A stretch of 64,000 nt of DNA from Piscinibacter sp. HJYY11 (GTDB lineage Bacteria > Pseudomonadota > Gammaproteobacteria > Burkholderiales > Burkholderiaceae_C), in assembly GCF_016735515.1 (NCBI RefSeq), contig NZ_JAERQZ010000001.1:1488001-1552000 (forward strand), given 5' to 3'. How positions within the stretch are numbered: the stretch's first letter is position 1; each line of letters starts with the position of its first letter. Positions 50,052-59,364 of this stretch are shown piece after piece. Made by a program: the position numbers and the translations under genes. The notes under the pieces are model-generated. The model saw nothing but the letters and a program-made list of their open reading frames with translations. It had not been told where the DNA came from and did no database searches.

Positions 50052-52400
50052 ATGAAACCTGCCCGCAAGACCCTCTTCAAGCGCATCGCGCTCATCGCCG
50101 GTGGCGTGGCCGCCGGCTGCGCGATGCTCGGCGCTGCGGTGCTCACGGTGCTCTACCTGCAGCTGCCCGAGCTGACGATGCTCACCGACTACCAGCCGCG
50201 CCAGCCGCTGCGCGTGTTCACGCGCGACGGGGTGGAGATCGGCGAGTTCGGCGCGGAGCGCCGCTACTACGTGCCGATCGGCCACACGCCCAAACTCGTG
50301 CAGGATGCGGTGCTCGCGATCGAAGACGCGGGCTTCCGCGACCACAGCGGCGTGAGCCTCAAGGGCACGGTGCGCGCGGCGCTCACCAACCTCTGGCGCG
50401 CCTCGCGCAGCCAGGGCGGCTCCACCATCACGCAGCAGGTGGCGCGCACCTTCTACCTGTCGAAGAAGAAGTCGTACATGCGCAAGCTGCGCGAGGCGCT
50501 GCTGGCGATCAAGATCGAGCAGCACCTGAGCAAGGACCAGATCCTCGAGCTCTACCTCAACCAGATCTACATGGGCCAGCGGGCATATGGCTTCGAGGCG
50601 GCTTCGCAGACCTATTTCGGCAAGCCGCTCACGCAGCTCTCGGTGGCCGAGAGCGCCATGCTCGCCGGCGTGCCGCAGAACCCGCGCTACGCCAACCCGT
50701 CGGCCAACTTCGACCGCGCGAAGAAGCGGCAACTGCAGGTGCTGGAGCGCATGCTCGCCACCGGCGTCATCACCCAGGCCCAGCACGCCACGGCGCAGGC
50801 CGAGAAGGTGCAGGTGCAAAAGGGCAACGACTACGCGGTGCATGCCGAGCATGTGGCGGAGATGGTGCGCCAGACCCTCTATGCGCAGTACGGCGAGGCG
50901 AGCTACACGCTGGGCCTGAAGGTCACCACCTCGCTGCGCGCGGGCGACCAGCAGGCGGCGTGGCAGGCCTTGCGCAAGGGCGTGCTCGACTACGACCGCC
51001 GCCAGCCCTACCGCGGCCCGGAAGACGAGGAAGACCTGCCCGACGGCGTGGCCGCCGACGACCCGGCAGTGGCGGAAGCCCTGTCCGACCACCCCGACGA
51101 CGCCGACCTGCGCGTGGCCCTCGTCACCGAGGCGTCGCCACGCCTGGTGGTGGCCACGCTCGCCAACGGCGAGGTGCTGCGCCTGCAGGGCGAAGGGCTG
51201 CGGCTCGCGCAGGCCGCGCTGTCGCCGCGCGCGAACGACAGCCTGCGCATCCGCCGCGGCTCGGTGATCCGCGTCACGCAGGCCGGCAAGCGCTGGTCCA
51301 TCGCGCAGTGGCCCGAGGTGCAGGGCGCGCTGGTGGCGCTCGAGCCGCAGAGCGGCCGGGTGCGCGCACTCGTCGGCGGTTTCGACTTCGGCCGCCAGCA
51401 GTTCAACCACGCGACGCAGGCCTGGCGCCAGCCCGGCTCGAGCTTCAAGCCCTTCCTCTACTCGGCCGCGCTCGAGCAGGGCGTGATGCCCAACACGCAG
51501 GTCAACGACGCGCCACTGCCCGCCGACCCGAACGGCGCCACGCCCGCGTGGGATCCGAAGAACTCCGACGACCAGTACGACGGCCCGATCACCCTGCGCG
51601 AGGCGCTTGCCCGCTCGAAGAACCTCGTCACCATCCGGCTCGTGCAGCTGCTCGGCCCCGATGCGGCGCGCGCCTGGGCGGCCCGCTTCGGCTTCGAGCC
51701 GGCCAAGCACCCGGCCGACCTCACGCTCGCGCTCGGCTCGGGCGCCACCACGCCGATGCAACTGGCGGGGGCCTACTCGGTGCTCGCCAACGGCGGCTTC
51801 CCGGTGCAGCCGGTGGTGATCGAGCGCATCGTCGATGCGCAGGGCAAGACGCTCTTCGAAGTCCCGCCCGTCACGCTCGACGAGGCGAGCCGTGCCATCC
51901 CGGCACGCAACGCCTGGCTGACCGGCAGCCTGCTGCAGGAAGTCACCCGAAGCGGCACCGCGGCACGTGCCCAGGCCCAGCTGCAGCGCACCGACCTCTA
52001 CGGCAAGACCGGCACCACCAACGACGCGGTCGACGCCTGGTTCGCCGGCTACCAGCCGTCGCTGGTGGCAGTGGTGTGGATGGGCTACGACACGCCGCGC
52101 AGCCTGGGCTCGCGCGAATCAGGCGGCGGCCTCGCGCTGCCGGTGTGGATCAACTTCATGCGCCAGGCGCTGCAAGGCGTGCCGGTGCAGGAGCCGCCGA
52201 TCCCGGACGGCCTGTCGCAGCACGACGGCGACTGGGTCTACAACGAGTGGAGCGACGGCCCGAGGCCGGGGATCGGCTTCGACGAGACACCGCCCGTGAT
52301 CGGCAGCCCGACCAGCCCGGGCGCAACGTCGCCAGTGCGTGCCCGCAACGGCGAGCTCGTCGACACCGAGCCGCCAGAGGTCAAGCTCAACCGGCCCTGA
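50052..52400 (+). CDS. mrcA: Penicillin-binding protein 1A
   Basis: This 782-residue bifunctional murein synthase of the inner membrane has one N-terminal helix (RIALIAGGVAAGCAMLGAAVLTVLYL). The glycosyltransferase domain has the catalytic Glu in VLAIEDAGFRDHSG and GGSTITQQVARTFYL. An OB-like insertion follows (about residues 310-420). The transpeptidase domain has the SxxK Ser in QPGSSFKPFLY, SKN in ARSKNLV and KTGTT near residue 650. The C-terminal tail is Pro-rich. It is convergent with the DUF808 gene. Confidence 0.95.
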   Translation: MKPARKTLFKRIALIAGGVAAGCAMLGAAVLTVLYLQLPELTMLTDYQPRQPLRVFTRDGVEIGEFGAERRYYVPIGHTPKLVQDAVLAIEDAGFRDHSGVSLKGTVRAALTNLWRASRSQGGSTITQQVARTFYLSKKKSYMRKLREALLAIKIEQHLSKDQILELYLNQIYMGQRAYGFEAASQTYFGKPLTQLSVAESAMLAGVPQNPRYANPSANFDRAKKRQLQVLERMLATGVITQAQHATAQAEKVQVQKGNDYAVHAEHVAEMVRQTLYAQYGEASYTLGLKVTTSLRAGDQQAAWQALRKGVLDYDRRQPYRGPEDEEDLPDGVAADDPAVAEALSDHPDDADLRVALVTEASPRLVVATLANGEVLRLQGEGLRLAQAALSPRANDSLRIRRGSVIRVTQAGKRWSIAQWPEVQGALVALEPQSGRVRALVGGFDFGRQQFNHATQAWRQPGSSFKPFLYSAALEQGVMPNTQVNDAPLPADPNGATPAWDPKNSDDQYDGPITLREALARSKNLVTIRLVQLLGPDAARAWAARFGFEPAKHPADLTLALGSGATTPMQLAGAYSVLANGGFPVQPVVIERIVDAQGKTLFEVPPVTLDEASRAIPARNAWLTGSLLQEVTRSGTAARAQAQLQRTDLYGKTGTTNDAVDAWFAGYQPSLVAVVWMGYDTPRSLGSRESGGGLALPVWINFMRQALQGVPVQEPPIPDGLSQHDGDWVYNEWSDGPRPGIGFDETPPVIGSPTSPGATSPVRARNGELVDTEPPEVKLNRP

Positions 52401-52433
52401 TCGCTGACCGGCGGGGCCGGGGCCCACGCAGGA

Positions 52434-53351
52434 TCAGGCGTGCGCCTTCTTGCCGCGCGCCTTCTGCACCACCGACACCACGGCGAGCACCACGGCGCCG
52501 GCGATGATGCCGACCACGGCGTCGAGCAGGCTCGACACCACGAGGTTGCCCACGGTGCCCATGCCGTGCACCACCGCCTCGATGGCGTGGTGCAGCGCCG
52601 GCACGCCGTGCGTGAGGATGCCGCCACCCACGAGGAACATCGCGGCCGTGCCGGCCACGCTCAGGCCCTTCATCAGCCACGGCGCGGCCTTCAGGATGCC
52701 GGCGCCGATGCCGCGCGCCGCGGCGTTGGCCTTCTGGCTCAGGTAGAGGCCCAGGTCGTCGAGCTTCACGATGCCGGCCACGAGGCCGTAGACGCCGACG
52801 GTCATGATGATCGCGATGCCCGACAGCACGCTCGCCTGGATCAGCAGGCTCTTGGTCGCCACGGTGCCGAGCGTGATGGCGATGATCTCGGCCGACAGGA
52901 TGAAGTCGGTGCGGATGGCGCCCTTGATCTTTTCCTTCTCGACCGCCACCAGGTCGACCTCGGGGTTGGCGAGCGCGTTGGTCAGCTCGGCATGGTGGGC
53001 ATCGTCTTCGGCCTTGCTGTGCAGGAACTTGTGCGCAAGCTTCTCCACGCCTTCGAAGCAGAGGAAGAGGCCGCCCACCATCAGGAGCGGCGTCACCGCC
53101 CACGGCGCGAAGGCGCTGATCAGGAGCGCCGCGGGCACGAGGATCAGCTTGTTGACGAACGAGCCCTTGGCCACCGCCCACACCACCGGAATCTCGCGCT
53201 CGGCCTTCACGCCGGCCACCTGCTGGGCATTGAGCGCGAGGTCGTCGCCGAGCACGCCACTGGTCTTCTTGGCGGCAACCTTGGTCAGGATCGACACGTC
53301 GTCGAGAACGGTCGCGATGTCGTCGAGCAGGGCAAGCAGGCTGGAGGCCAT
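52434..53351 (-). CDS. DUF808 family membrane protein (YedI-like)
   Basis: This 305-residue protein starts [44 protein letters not shown], the DUF808 signature. Four or more hydrophobic stretches follow ([81 protein letters not shown] and the C-terminus). The function of E. coli YedI is unknown. It is a single gene flanked by spacers. Confidence 0.9.
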   Translation of the reverse strand: MASSLLALLDDIATVLDDVSILTKVAAKKTSGVLGDDLALNAQQVAGVKAEREIPVVWAVAKGSFVNKLILVPAALLISAFAPWAVTPLLMVGGLFLCFEGVEKLAHKFLHSKAEDDAHHAELTNALANPEVDLVAVEKEKIKGAIRTDFILSAEIIAITLGTVATKSLLIQASVLSGIAIIMTVGVYGLVAGIVKLDDLGLYLSQKANAAARGIGAGILKAAPWLMKGLSVAGTAAMFLVGGGILTHGVPALHHAIEAVVHGMGTVGNLVVSSLLDAVVGIIAGAVVLAVVSVVQKARGKKAHA

Positions 53352-53491
53352 GGTGTGTGGGCGTCAAACGGAGGTGGAGGGCAAGGCCGCGGCACGGCCT
53401 GCTGCGGCAGGCGCGCATGGTACGCGAGCAGGTGAGCCCGGCTCCGCTCAGCCGTGCAGGTAGATGGGTCGGCGGGTATCGGAGAGGCCGG

Positions 53492-53791
53492 TCAGGCCTT
53501 GAGGTCGATGAGCGACCCCAGCATCTCGTGCTCGACCTGCACGGTGCGCAGGTTGGCCTTGAAGCTGTAGAGCGCAACCTTCTGCTGCACCAGGTCGGCG
53601 GCGAGGTTGCTGCCGGGCTCGGCGGCCCGGGTGATCTGGGTGGAGACGCCACCGCCCGGCTGCGACTGCTGCACCACCTGCTGGCGGCGGAACGCCGGGG
53701 TGACCGCATTGGCAACGTTGTGCGCCGCAACGCCCAGGTGGGTCGTGGCGGCGTTCATGCCGGAAATCGCGATGGACGAGATGGCGCTCAT
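53492..53791 (-). CDS. Orphan flagellar rod/hook-like small protein
   Basis: This 99-residue protein has the N-terminal flagellar rod signature ISGMNAATTHLGVAAHNVANAVTPAFRRQ and a C-terminal helix of FlgC type (ADLVQQKVALYSFKANLRTVQVEHEMLGSLIDLKA). The usual middle D1 domain is almost absent, so it keeps only the two coiled-coil ends. No other flagellar gene is in the window. It could be a rod/hook-associated protein or an unrelated structural relative. Confidence 0.78.
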   Translation of the reverse strand: MSAISSIAISGMNAATTHLGVAAHNVANAVTPAFRRQQVVQQSQPGGGVSTQITRAAEPGSNLAADLVQQKVALYSFKANLRTVQVEHEMLGSLIDLKA

Positions 53792-53857
53792 GGTGATTCG
53801 ACGGTTTTATCGACCGATCCAGACCGGACTTGAGGACTTTTTTTTGCACCCGCCCGA

Positions 53858-54256
53858 TCAGCCGAGGGCCAGGAACTCGACCCAGTTGCCGTCCGGGTCC
53901 TCCACGATGGCGATCTTCACGCCCGGGCGCAGTTCGCGCTCCTTGACGGCCACCTTGGCACCAGCATCGACACAGGCCTGCACGATCTCGGTGATGTTGG
54001 TGACGGTCATCGTCCAGTAGCGGTAGCCCGCCGCACCCTGGATGCCACCCGGCGTGGCCTGCGCCGGCACCTGCGGCAGCACCACCAGCTTGATCATGCT
54101 GTCGCCGCAGAGCATCTGGTGCATCACGCCGCCGGCGGTGGGCATCTCGCGCAGGTACTTGAAGCCGAGCACGTCGCGGTAGAACGCGAGCATCGACTGG
54201 CCGTTGGTGGTGACGATGCCGAGGTCGATCGAGGGCTTGGCTAGCTGGACGCCCAT
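53858..54256 (-). CDS. VOC-family (glyoxalase-like) protein
   Basis: This 132-residue protein has a typical single-domain vicinal-oxygen-chelate layout. It opens with IDLGIVTTNGQSMLAFYRDVLGFKYLREMP. The second half is RYWTMTVTNITEIVQACVDAGAKVAVKE with VEDPDGNWVEFLALG. The C-terminal Glu and an upstream His or Gln are likely metal ligands. AAGGAGA precedes ATG 54256. Substrate unknown. Confidence 0.88.
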   Translation of the reverse strand: MGVQLAKPSIDLGIVTTNGQSMLAFYRDVLGFKYLREMPTAGGVMHQMLCGDSMIKLVVLPQVPAQATPGGIQGAAGYRYWTMTVTNITEIVQACVDAGAKVAVKERELRPGVKIAIVEDPDGNWVEFLALG

Positions 54257-54392
54257 GGGGTCTCCTTGTGTGTTGTGTGGGGGAGTCATAAGGTATCACC
54301 GTGTTGCTGTCGCCCAGGTGACGCCCCCGATCGCGGGGGCCGTGCTCTATAAACCGGCCCGGCGGCACGTCGCTTGCCCAAAGGGGGACCAG

Positions 54393-56261
54393 ATGCCCGA
54401 GAAGCAAGAACCTTCCATGGATTTCGGACCCACGACGCAGCAGTTCGACCCCGTGCAACCCTTCGACGCACTTCCTGCCGGCACCCGGCTGGGCGGCTAC
54501 CAGCTCATCGAAGTGCTGGGCCGCGGTGGCTTCGGCATCGTTTACCTGGCGCTCGACTCGTCGCTGCAGCGCCAGGTGGCGATCAAGGAATATTTCCCGG
54601 CCGAGTTCGCCATCCGCTGCGACGACGGGCAGGTCTGGATGAAGCCCGGCGCCGACCCCACCGCCTACAGCGCGGGCATGAAGGCCTTCCTGAACGAAGC
54701 CAAGATGCTGGCGCGTTTCGACCACCCGTCGCTGGCGCGCGTGCTCACCTTCTGGGAAGAAAACCGCAGCGCCTACATGGTGATGCCCTACTACGAAGGG
54801 CGCACGCTCGGTGACGTGCTGGCGGAAATGAAGGCGCCGCCGGACGAAGCCTGGCTGCGCTCGCTGCTCGCACCCCTGCTGAGCGCGCTCAGCACGCTGC
54901 ACAACGCCAACTGCCTGCACCTCGACATCTCGCCCGACAACATCCTCGTGCTGGGCGATGGCCGGCCAGTGCTGCTCGACTTCGGCGTGGCCAGCCGCCT
55001 GGCCACCGACAAGACAATGCCGCTCACCGCGCTGCTCAACCCGGCGTACGCGCCGATCGAGCAGTACAGCGAATCGGTGACCCTGCAGCAAGGCCCGTGG
55101 AGCGACATCTACGCGCTCGCCGGCGTGCTGCACTTCGCCATCGCCGGCGTGCCGCCCGCACGCGCGACCGTGCGCGCGCTGGAAGACCCGCAGCGTCCGC
55201 TCGCCGAAACCGTCGCGTCGCGTGCGCTGCTGTTCCCCGGCCTCAGCTACAGCGCCCCCTTCCTCGCCGCCATCGACAAGGCGCTCGCCGTGCGGCCACG
55301 CGACCGGCCGCGTGGCGCGGCCGAGTTCTCGCTGCTGCTCGACCGCGCCACGCCGGCCGAGCCGCCGGCGGCAGCGCCCCAGGCCGCAAGCAGAGGCCCC
55401 GCCGACTTCGACTTTGCCGCCGCGACCGGCGGCAGCACACGGGCCACGCCGGCGCCTGCCCACGAGCCCGAGCCGGAACCGATGTTCGCGGCCGAGCCCA
55501 TGGATGCGCCGCCCCGTCCCAAGCGCAGCCGCATGCCGATGTGGGTTGCCACCATCGCCGTGCTCGGCATCGCGGGTGCCTGGTGGACGTCGCTGCAGCG
55601 CCAGCCGTCGCTCGCCTCCATCTCGGTCAGCGATTTGCCGCCGGCGGTGGTGGCGCGCATTCCCCAGCCCGCGGCCGAAGGCGCGAGCAGCGCGATGCCG
55701 CTGCCCACCGAGCCCACCGCGGCCGGGCCGGCACCCGCCCCAGCCTCGGCGGCGACTGCAGCGGCCAGTGCCGCGGCCACTGCTGCGCCTGTGGTGGCAC
55801 AGGCCGCGCCTGTCGTCGCCCAGGCCGCGTCGGCGCCGCAGCAGCCGGCCTCGGCCGCCGCGGCACCACCCGCGCCCACCCGCCAGGCCGCCGCCAAACC
55901 CGCAGCACCGCCCAAGCCGGTGCGCGTGGCCAAGGCCGCGCCGCCGCCCCGCGTGCCGCCGACCCTGCCGCCGCCTGAAGAAGCACCGCCGCAGGAGCAG
56001 ACCGCCGCGGCAAGACCCGAGGCCGACGCAGCACCGCGCGAACGTGACGGCGACCGCGAACCCGAGCCGCCAGCCACCGCCCGCAAGCCGCCGCCGAAGA
56101 GCATCGCCTCGGCGCTGCCCGCCGAGCCCAACAACCCGCGCGCGGCCTGTGGCAGCCGCACGAACTTCGCGCTCGTCTACTGCATGCAGCAGCAATGCAA
56201 GCGCTGGAAGTTCAACAACCACCCGCAGTGCATCGAGCTCGAGCGCCGCGGCGAGCTCTGA
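54393..56261 (+). CDS. Membrane Ser/Thr protein kinase with Cys-rich tail
   Basis: This 622-residue protein has a Hanks-type kinase domain at residues about 35-310. GRGGFGIVYLA is the P-loop, Lys65 is in VAIKEY, and the catalytic Asp178 is in LHLDISPDN (HLD replaces HRD). DFG is at 196-198 and the substrate region is PAYAPIEQYS. A single helix lies at about 383-402. Beyond it, an Ala/Pro-rich extracytoplasmic stalk leads to a small C-terminal domain with four Cys (CGSRTNFALVYCMQQQCKRWKFNNHPQC). ATG 54393 follows GGGGGA. Targets are unknown. Confidence 0.9.
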   Translation: MPEKQEPSMDFGPTTQQFDPVQPFDALPAGTRLGGYQLIEVLGRGGFGIVYLALDSSLQRQVAIKEYFPAEFAIRCDDGQVWMKPGADPTAYSAGMKAFLNEAKMLARFDHPSLARVLTFWEENRSAYMVMPYYEGRTLGDVLAEMKAPPDEAWLRSLLAPLLSALSTLHNANCLHLDISPDNILVLGDGRPVLLDFGVASRLATDKTMPLTALLNPAYAPIEQYSESVTLQQGPWSDIYALAGVLHFAIAGVPPARATVRALEDPQRPLAETVASRALLFPGLSYSAPFLAAIDKALAVRPRDRPRGAAEFSLLLDRATPAEPPAAAPQAASRGPADFDFAAATGGSTRATPAPAHEPEPEPMFAAEPMDAPPRPKRSRMPMWVATIAVLGIAGAWWTSLQRQPSLASISVSDLPPAVVARIPQPAAEGASSAMPLPTEPTAAGPAPAPASAATAAASAAATAAPVVAQAAPVVAQAASAPQQPASAAAAPPAPTRQAAAKPAAPPKPVRVAKAAPPPRVPPTLPPPEEAPPQEQTAAARPEADAAPRERDGDREPEPPATARKPPPKSIASALPAEPNNPRAACGSRTNFALVYCMQQQCKRWKFNNHPQCIELERRGEL

Positions 56262-56275
56262 TCCGCATCACGGAG

Positions 56276-56298
56276 CTTTACCTGGCAGCAACGTAAAG
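56276..56298. promoter_or_regulatory. CTTTAC inverted pair upstream of His-rich lipoprotein
   Basis: CTTTAC (56276-56281) and GTAAAG (56293-56298) form an inverted repeat 72 bases before the lipoprotein ATG. The same hexamer occurs in a tandem triplet before the PXPV His-rich gene (31213-31238), suggesting a shared regulator. This is inference from motif similarity. Confidence 0.35.
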
Positions 56299-56369
56299 GC
56301 GTCAACAGCGCCGAGGGGCCTGCCGTTGACTGTTCGTGGGAGCCTCGTCTGGCGCCCAGGAGCAAAGAC

Positions 56370-56555
56370 ATGCAGAAATCCGCGAAGCGCCGCGTGCTGG
56401 GTGTGCTGGGCGTCGTGCTGGCCTCGCAGGCCCTCACCGCCTGCGTGGTGGTGCCGGTGCCGCACCGCCATCGCGCGGTCGTCGTGCAGCCCGGCTACTC
56501 GGGCCCGCCGCCGTACCACCATCACCATCACCACGACCGTCACTGGCGCCGCTGA
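56370..56555 (+). CDS. Small His-rich lipoprotein, 61 residues
   Basis: The protein has a lipoprotein signal (VVLASQALTAC, Cys25), a Val/Pro-rich segment and a His-rich end (PPPYHHHHHHDRHWRR). AGGAG lies eight bases before the ATG. It is similar in composition to the PXPV protein at 30718. A metal-binding role in the envelope is plausible but unproven. Confidence 0.78.
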   Translation: MQKSAKRRVLGVLGVVLASQALTACVVVPVPHRHRAVVVQPGYSGPPPYHHHHHHDRHWRR

Positions 56556-56655
56556 GGCCGCGCCGGCGGGCACCGCACGAACGGCAGGGCGGTGTGCGCT
56601 GCAGCACCCTCGGGGCTGCAGAATGCACGCCATCCCGTTCGTGCCACGCCCGCCG

Positions 56656-58146
56656 ATGAACACCACCACCGCCCCGGCCCCGGCCCTTCGCCGCATCGCG
56701 GACCTGCCCGCGCCGCCCGGCCTGCCGCTCATCGGCAACGCCCACCAGATCACGCTCAGGCACATCCACCAGGACGTGGAGCGCTGGGCGCGCGAGTACG
56801 GCCCGTTCTTCAGCGTGCGGCTGGGCAAGATGCGCGCGCTCGTCGTCACCGACCATGAGGTGATCGCCCATGCACTGAAGGACCGGCCCGACGGCTTCCG
56901 CCGCACCATCCGCACCTCGCAGGTCGGCCAGGAGATGGGCTTGAAGCCCGGCGTCTTCGGCGCCGAGGGCCAGGCCTGGCGTGACCAGCGGCGCATGGTG
57001 ATGGCGAGCTTTGCGCCGGGTCACGTGCGCGCATATTTCCCGTCGCTGCAGCGCGTGGTGCAGCGGCTGCATGCGCGCTGGCACAAGGCGATGGAGGCCG
57101 GCAACGCCATCCCGCTGCAGGAAGACCTGATGCGCTACACCGTGGACGGCGTGGCAGGCCTCGCCTTCGGGCAGGACATCAACACCCTGGAGTCCGACGA
57201 AGAGGTGATCCAGCAGCACCTCGACAAGATCTTCCCGGCGCTCTTTCGCCGCATCTTCTCGCGCTTCCCCTACTGGCGCTATGTGCGCCTGCCGCGCGAC
57301 CGGGCGCTCGACCGCAGCGTGGCGGCGATCCATGTCGCGATCGCCGGCTTCATCGCGCAAGCCCGAGCCCGCATGGCGGCCCAGCCGGCGCTGCGCACGC
57401 AGCCGAGCAACCTGCTCGAAGGCATGATCGCCGCGGCCGATGAGGGCGGCAGTGGTCTCACCGACGAGCACGTGGCCGGCAACGTCATCACCATGCTGCT
57501 GGCCGGCGAAGACACCACCGCCAACACGCTCGCGTGGATGATCTGGCTGCTCCACCGCAACCCCGATGCGCTGCGCCTGGCAACCGAGGAAGTGCAGCGT
57601 GTCGCTCCCGATCCGCGAGCCTTCACGCCGGAGCAGATGGCCTCGCTCGACTACCTCGAGGCCTGCGCCTCCGAGACGATGCGGCTCAAGCCGGTGGCGC
57701 CTTTCCTCGTGCTCGAAGCGCTGCAAGACACCGCGCTCGGTGATGTGCAGGTGCCCAAGGGCACCTTCGTGTGGTGCGTGCTGCGGCACGACAGCGTGAG
57801 CGAGCGCCACTTCCCCGACCCGCTGGCCTTCAACCCGTCGCGCTGGTTGGCGCACGCCGACCCGGCGCTCACACCCACCTCGCCCAAGCGCGTGGCCATG
57901 CCCTTCGGCGCCGGGCCGCGGGTGTGCCCGGGGCGCTACCTCGCGTTGCTCGAGATCAAGATGGCGATGGCGATGCTGCTGTCGAGCTTCGAGATCGACG
58001 AGGTGCGCACGCTCGATGGACGCGAGCCCGCTGAGAAGATGGCGTTCGCGATGGCGCCGGTGGGATTGCAGATGCGGCTGAAGCCTCGCGCTCAGCCCGT
58101 CACCACGGCCGCACCGGACGTGCCATCGCCTCGCGCCACGGCGTGA
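56656..58146 (+). CDS. Cytochrome P450
   Basis: This 496-residue haem monooxygenase shows a Pro-rich hinge (PAPPGLPLIGN), an I-helix with AGEDTTANT, the K-helix ExxR (SETMRLKP) and the haem-binding loop FGAGPRVCPGRYLALLEIK with the proximal Cys. There is no N-terminal membrane anchor, so it is soluble like other bacterial P450s. An in-frame ATG at 56623 is an alternative start. The electron-transfer partner is not in the window. Its 3' end overlaps the convergent glycosidase-like gene by 47 bases. Confidence 0.92.
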   Translation: MNTTTAPAPALRRIADLPAPPGLPLIGNAHQITLRHIHQDVERWAREYGPFFSVRLGKMRALVVTDHEVIAHALKDRPDGFRRTIRTSQVGQEMGLKPGVFGAEGQAWRDQRRMVMASFAPGHVRAYFPSLQRVVQRLHARWHKAMEAGNAIPLQEDLMRYTVDGVAGLAFGQDINTLESDEEVIQQHLDKIFPALFRRIFSRFPYWRYVRLPRDRALDRSVAAIHVAIAGFIAQARARMAAQPALRTQPSNLLEGMIAAADEGGSGLTDEHVAGNVITMLLAGEDTTANTLAWMIWLLHRNPDALRLATEEVQRVAPDPRAFTPEQMASLDYLEACASETMRLKPVAPFLVLEALQDTALGDVQVPKGTFVWCVLRHDSVSERHFPDPLAFNPSRWLAHADPALTPTSPKRVAMPFGAGPRVCPGRYLALLEIKMAMAMLLSSFEIDEVRTLDGREPAEKMAFAMAPVGLQMRLKPRAQPVTTAAPDVPSPRATA

Positions 58147-59260
58147 GTGCCACGCGCGGGGCGCCGCTTTCGTCGAAGAGCCCGGTGTCGCGCCACAGCA
58201 GCGCGAGCGGGTCCTGGTTGAGCGCGTTGGTCCAGAGCTGGTCGAAGTCCCGCACCGAATACCAGACGACGTAGCGCATCTGGTGCTGCTGCGCGGCCGC
58301 CAGCATCGTGGCCACGAAGTCGCGCTGCTTGGCGGGCGAGCCGTTCCAGGTGACGGTGCTGCCGTTCACCTGCAGGCTGAACACCTGCGCCGGATAGCTG
58401 CTCTCGGAGATGGCGCGCGGCTTCGTCTGCATCGCGGTGGGCAGGCGGCTGAAGAGCGTGTCGAAGTAGTTCGACGGGAAGCTCTCGGCCAGCAGCCCGC
58501 TGATGAACGGGTGCACCGAAAACACCGCCTGGTCGGTGCAGGGCGCGAGGTCGGCCAGGGCCGCCTGCTGCTCGGCCAGCACGTACTCGCCCGAGTACTC
58601 CGGGAAGAGCGCCGGCGCCAGCACCGAGACCGTCACCGGCAGCGACGGCCGCACCGCCTTGATGGCGTGGTAGGTCGTGCAGTGCAGGTCGACGTAATCG
58701 ACCCACGATGCCGGCGCCTTCTCGCGCAGCTCGTTGGCTTCGATGCCGATCTGCAGCACGTCGGGCGCGAGCGCATCGGCCACGCGCAGGGCGTAGTTGA
58801 GGTAGGCCGTCTTCACGTTGGCGTGGTTGAGCCGGTAGCCGCTCCACGGCGCCGGCAGCGCGGCGTTGCTGGCCGCGTCGGTGCGCAGGCGCGCAAGACC
58901 GTTGCGCTCGATGTTGAGCGGGTTGATCTGCACCAGCACGCTCTTGCCGTTGGCGCGCGTGCGGCGGTCGGCGAGCTGGTTGGCGTACGAGGCCGGGAAG
59001 GGCAGGCCCGCCAGGGCCTCAGGCCAGGGCACGCCCTCCTCGAGGTGCTGCGAGACGATGTCGCCCTCGGCGCGGATGGTCGACCAGGTCCAGTCGACCG
59101 CTGCCGTCGTCGCATCGAAGGGCCAGGGGCTGAACCCGAGATAACTCTGTCGCTGAGGGGCGGGCGGCGGGGGCGCGGCGCCTCCACCCTCGCCGCCGCC
59201 ACAGGCACCGAGCAGCATCGCGCTGGCGAAGAGGGGAAGGAGTCGGTTCAGCATCGTCAT
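58100..59260 (-). CDS. Lipoprotein with glycosidase-like barrel
   Basis: This 386-residue protein has a lipoprotein signal (ASAMLLGAC) and a Gly-rich linker, then about 350 residues in an alpha/beta pattern. LAPDVLQIGIEANELRE and PRAISESSYPAQVFSLQ could place the two acidic residues of a clan A glycosidase barrel; this is inference. YVVWYSVRDFDQLWTN is near the C-terminus. ATG 59260 has AGAGGA upstream. No named family is recognised. Confidence 0.72.
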   Translation of the reverse strand: MTMLNRLLPLFASAMLLGACGGGEGGGAAPPPPAPQRQSYLGFSPWPFDATTAAVDWTWSTIRAEGDIVSQHLEEGVPWPEALAGLPFPASYANQLADRRTRANGKSVLVQINPLNIERNGLARLRTDAASNAALPAPWSGYRLNHANVKTAYLNYALRVADALAPDVLQIGIEANELREKAPASWVDYVDLHCTTYHAIKAVRPSLPVTVSVLAPALFPEYSGEYVLAEQQAALADLAPCTDQAVFSVHPFISGLLAESFPSNYFDTLFSRLPTAMQTKPRAISESSYPAQVFSLQVNGSTVTWNGSPAKQRDFVATMLAAAQQHQMRYVVWYSVRDFDQLWTNALNQDPLALLWRDTGLFDESGAPRVALTPWREAMARPVRPW

Positions 59261-59364
59261 GCGGGTCCTCTGAAGCAAACGCGTGCAAGGCGGTACACGC
59301 GTGGCAGGGAGAATACGAGGTTCCGGCGGGCACAACCCGCACAAGCCGTAACCGTCGCCCACGC

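Noticed and set aside
52396..52438. Inverted repeat CCTGATC/GATCAGG between mrcA and the DUF808 gene as a terminator
   Set aside because: The arms are 29 bases apart, include both stop codons and lack a T-tract. Chance is more likely.
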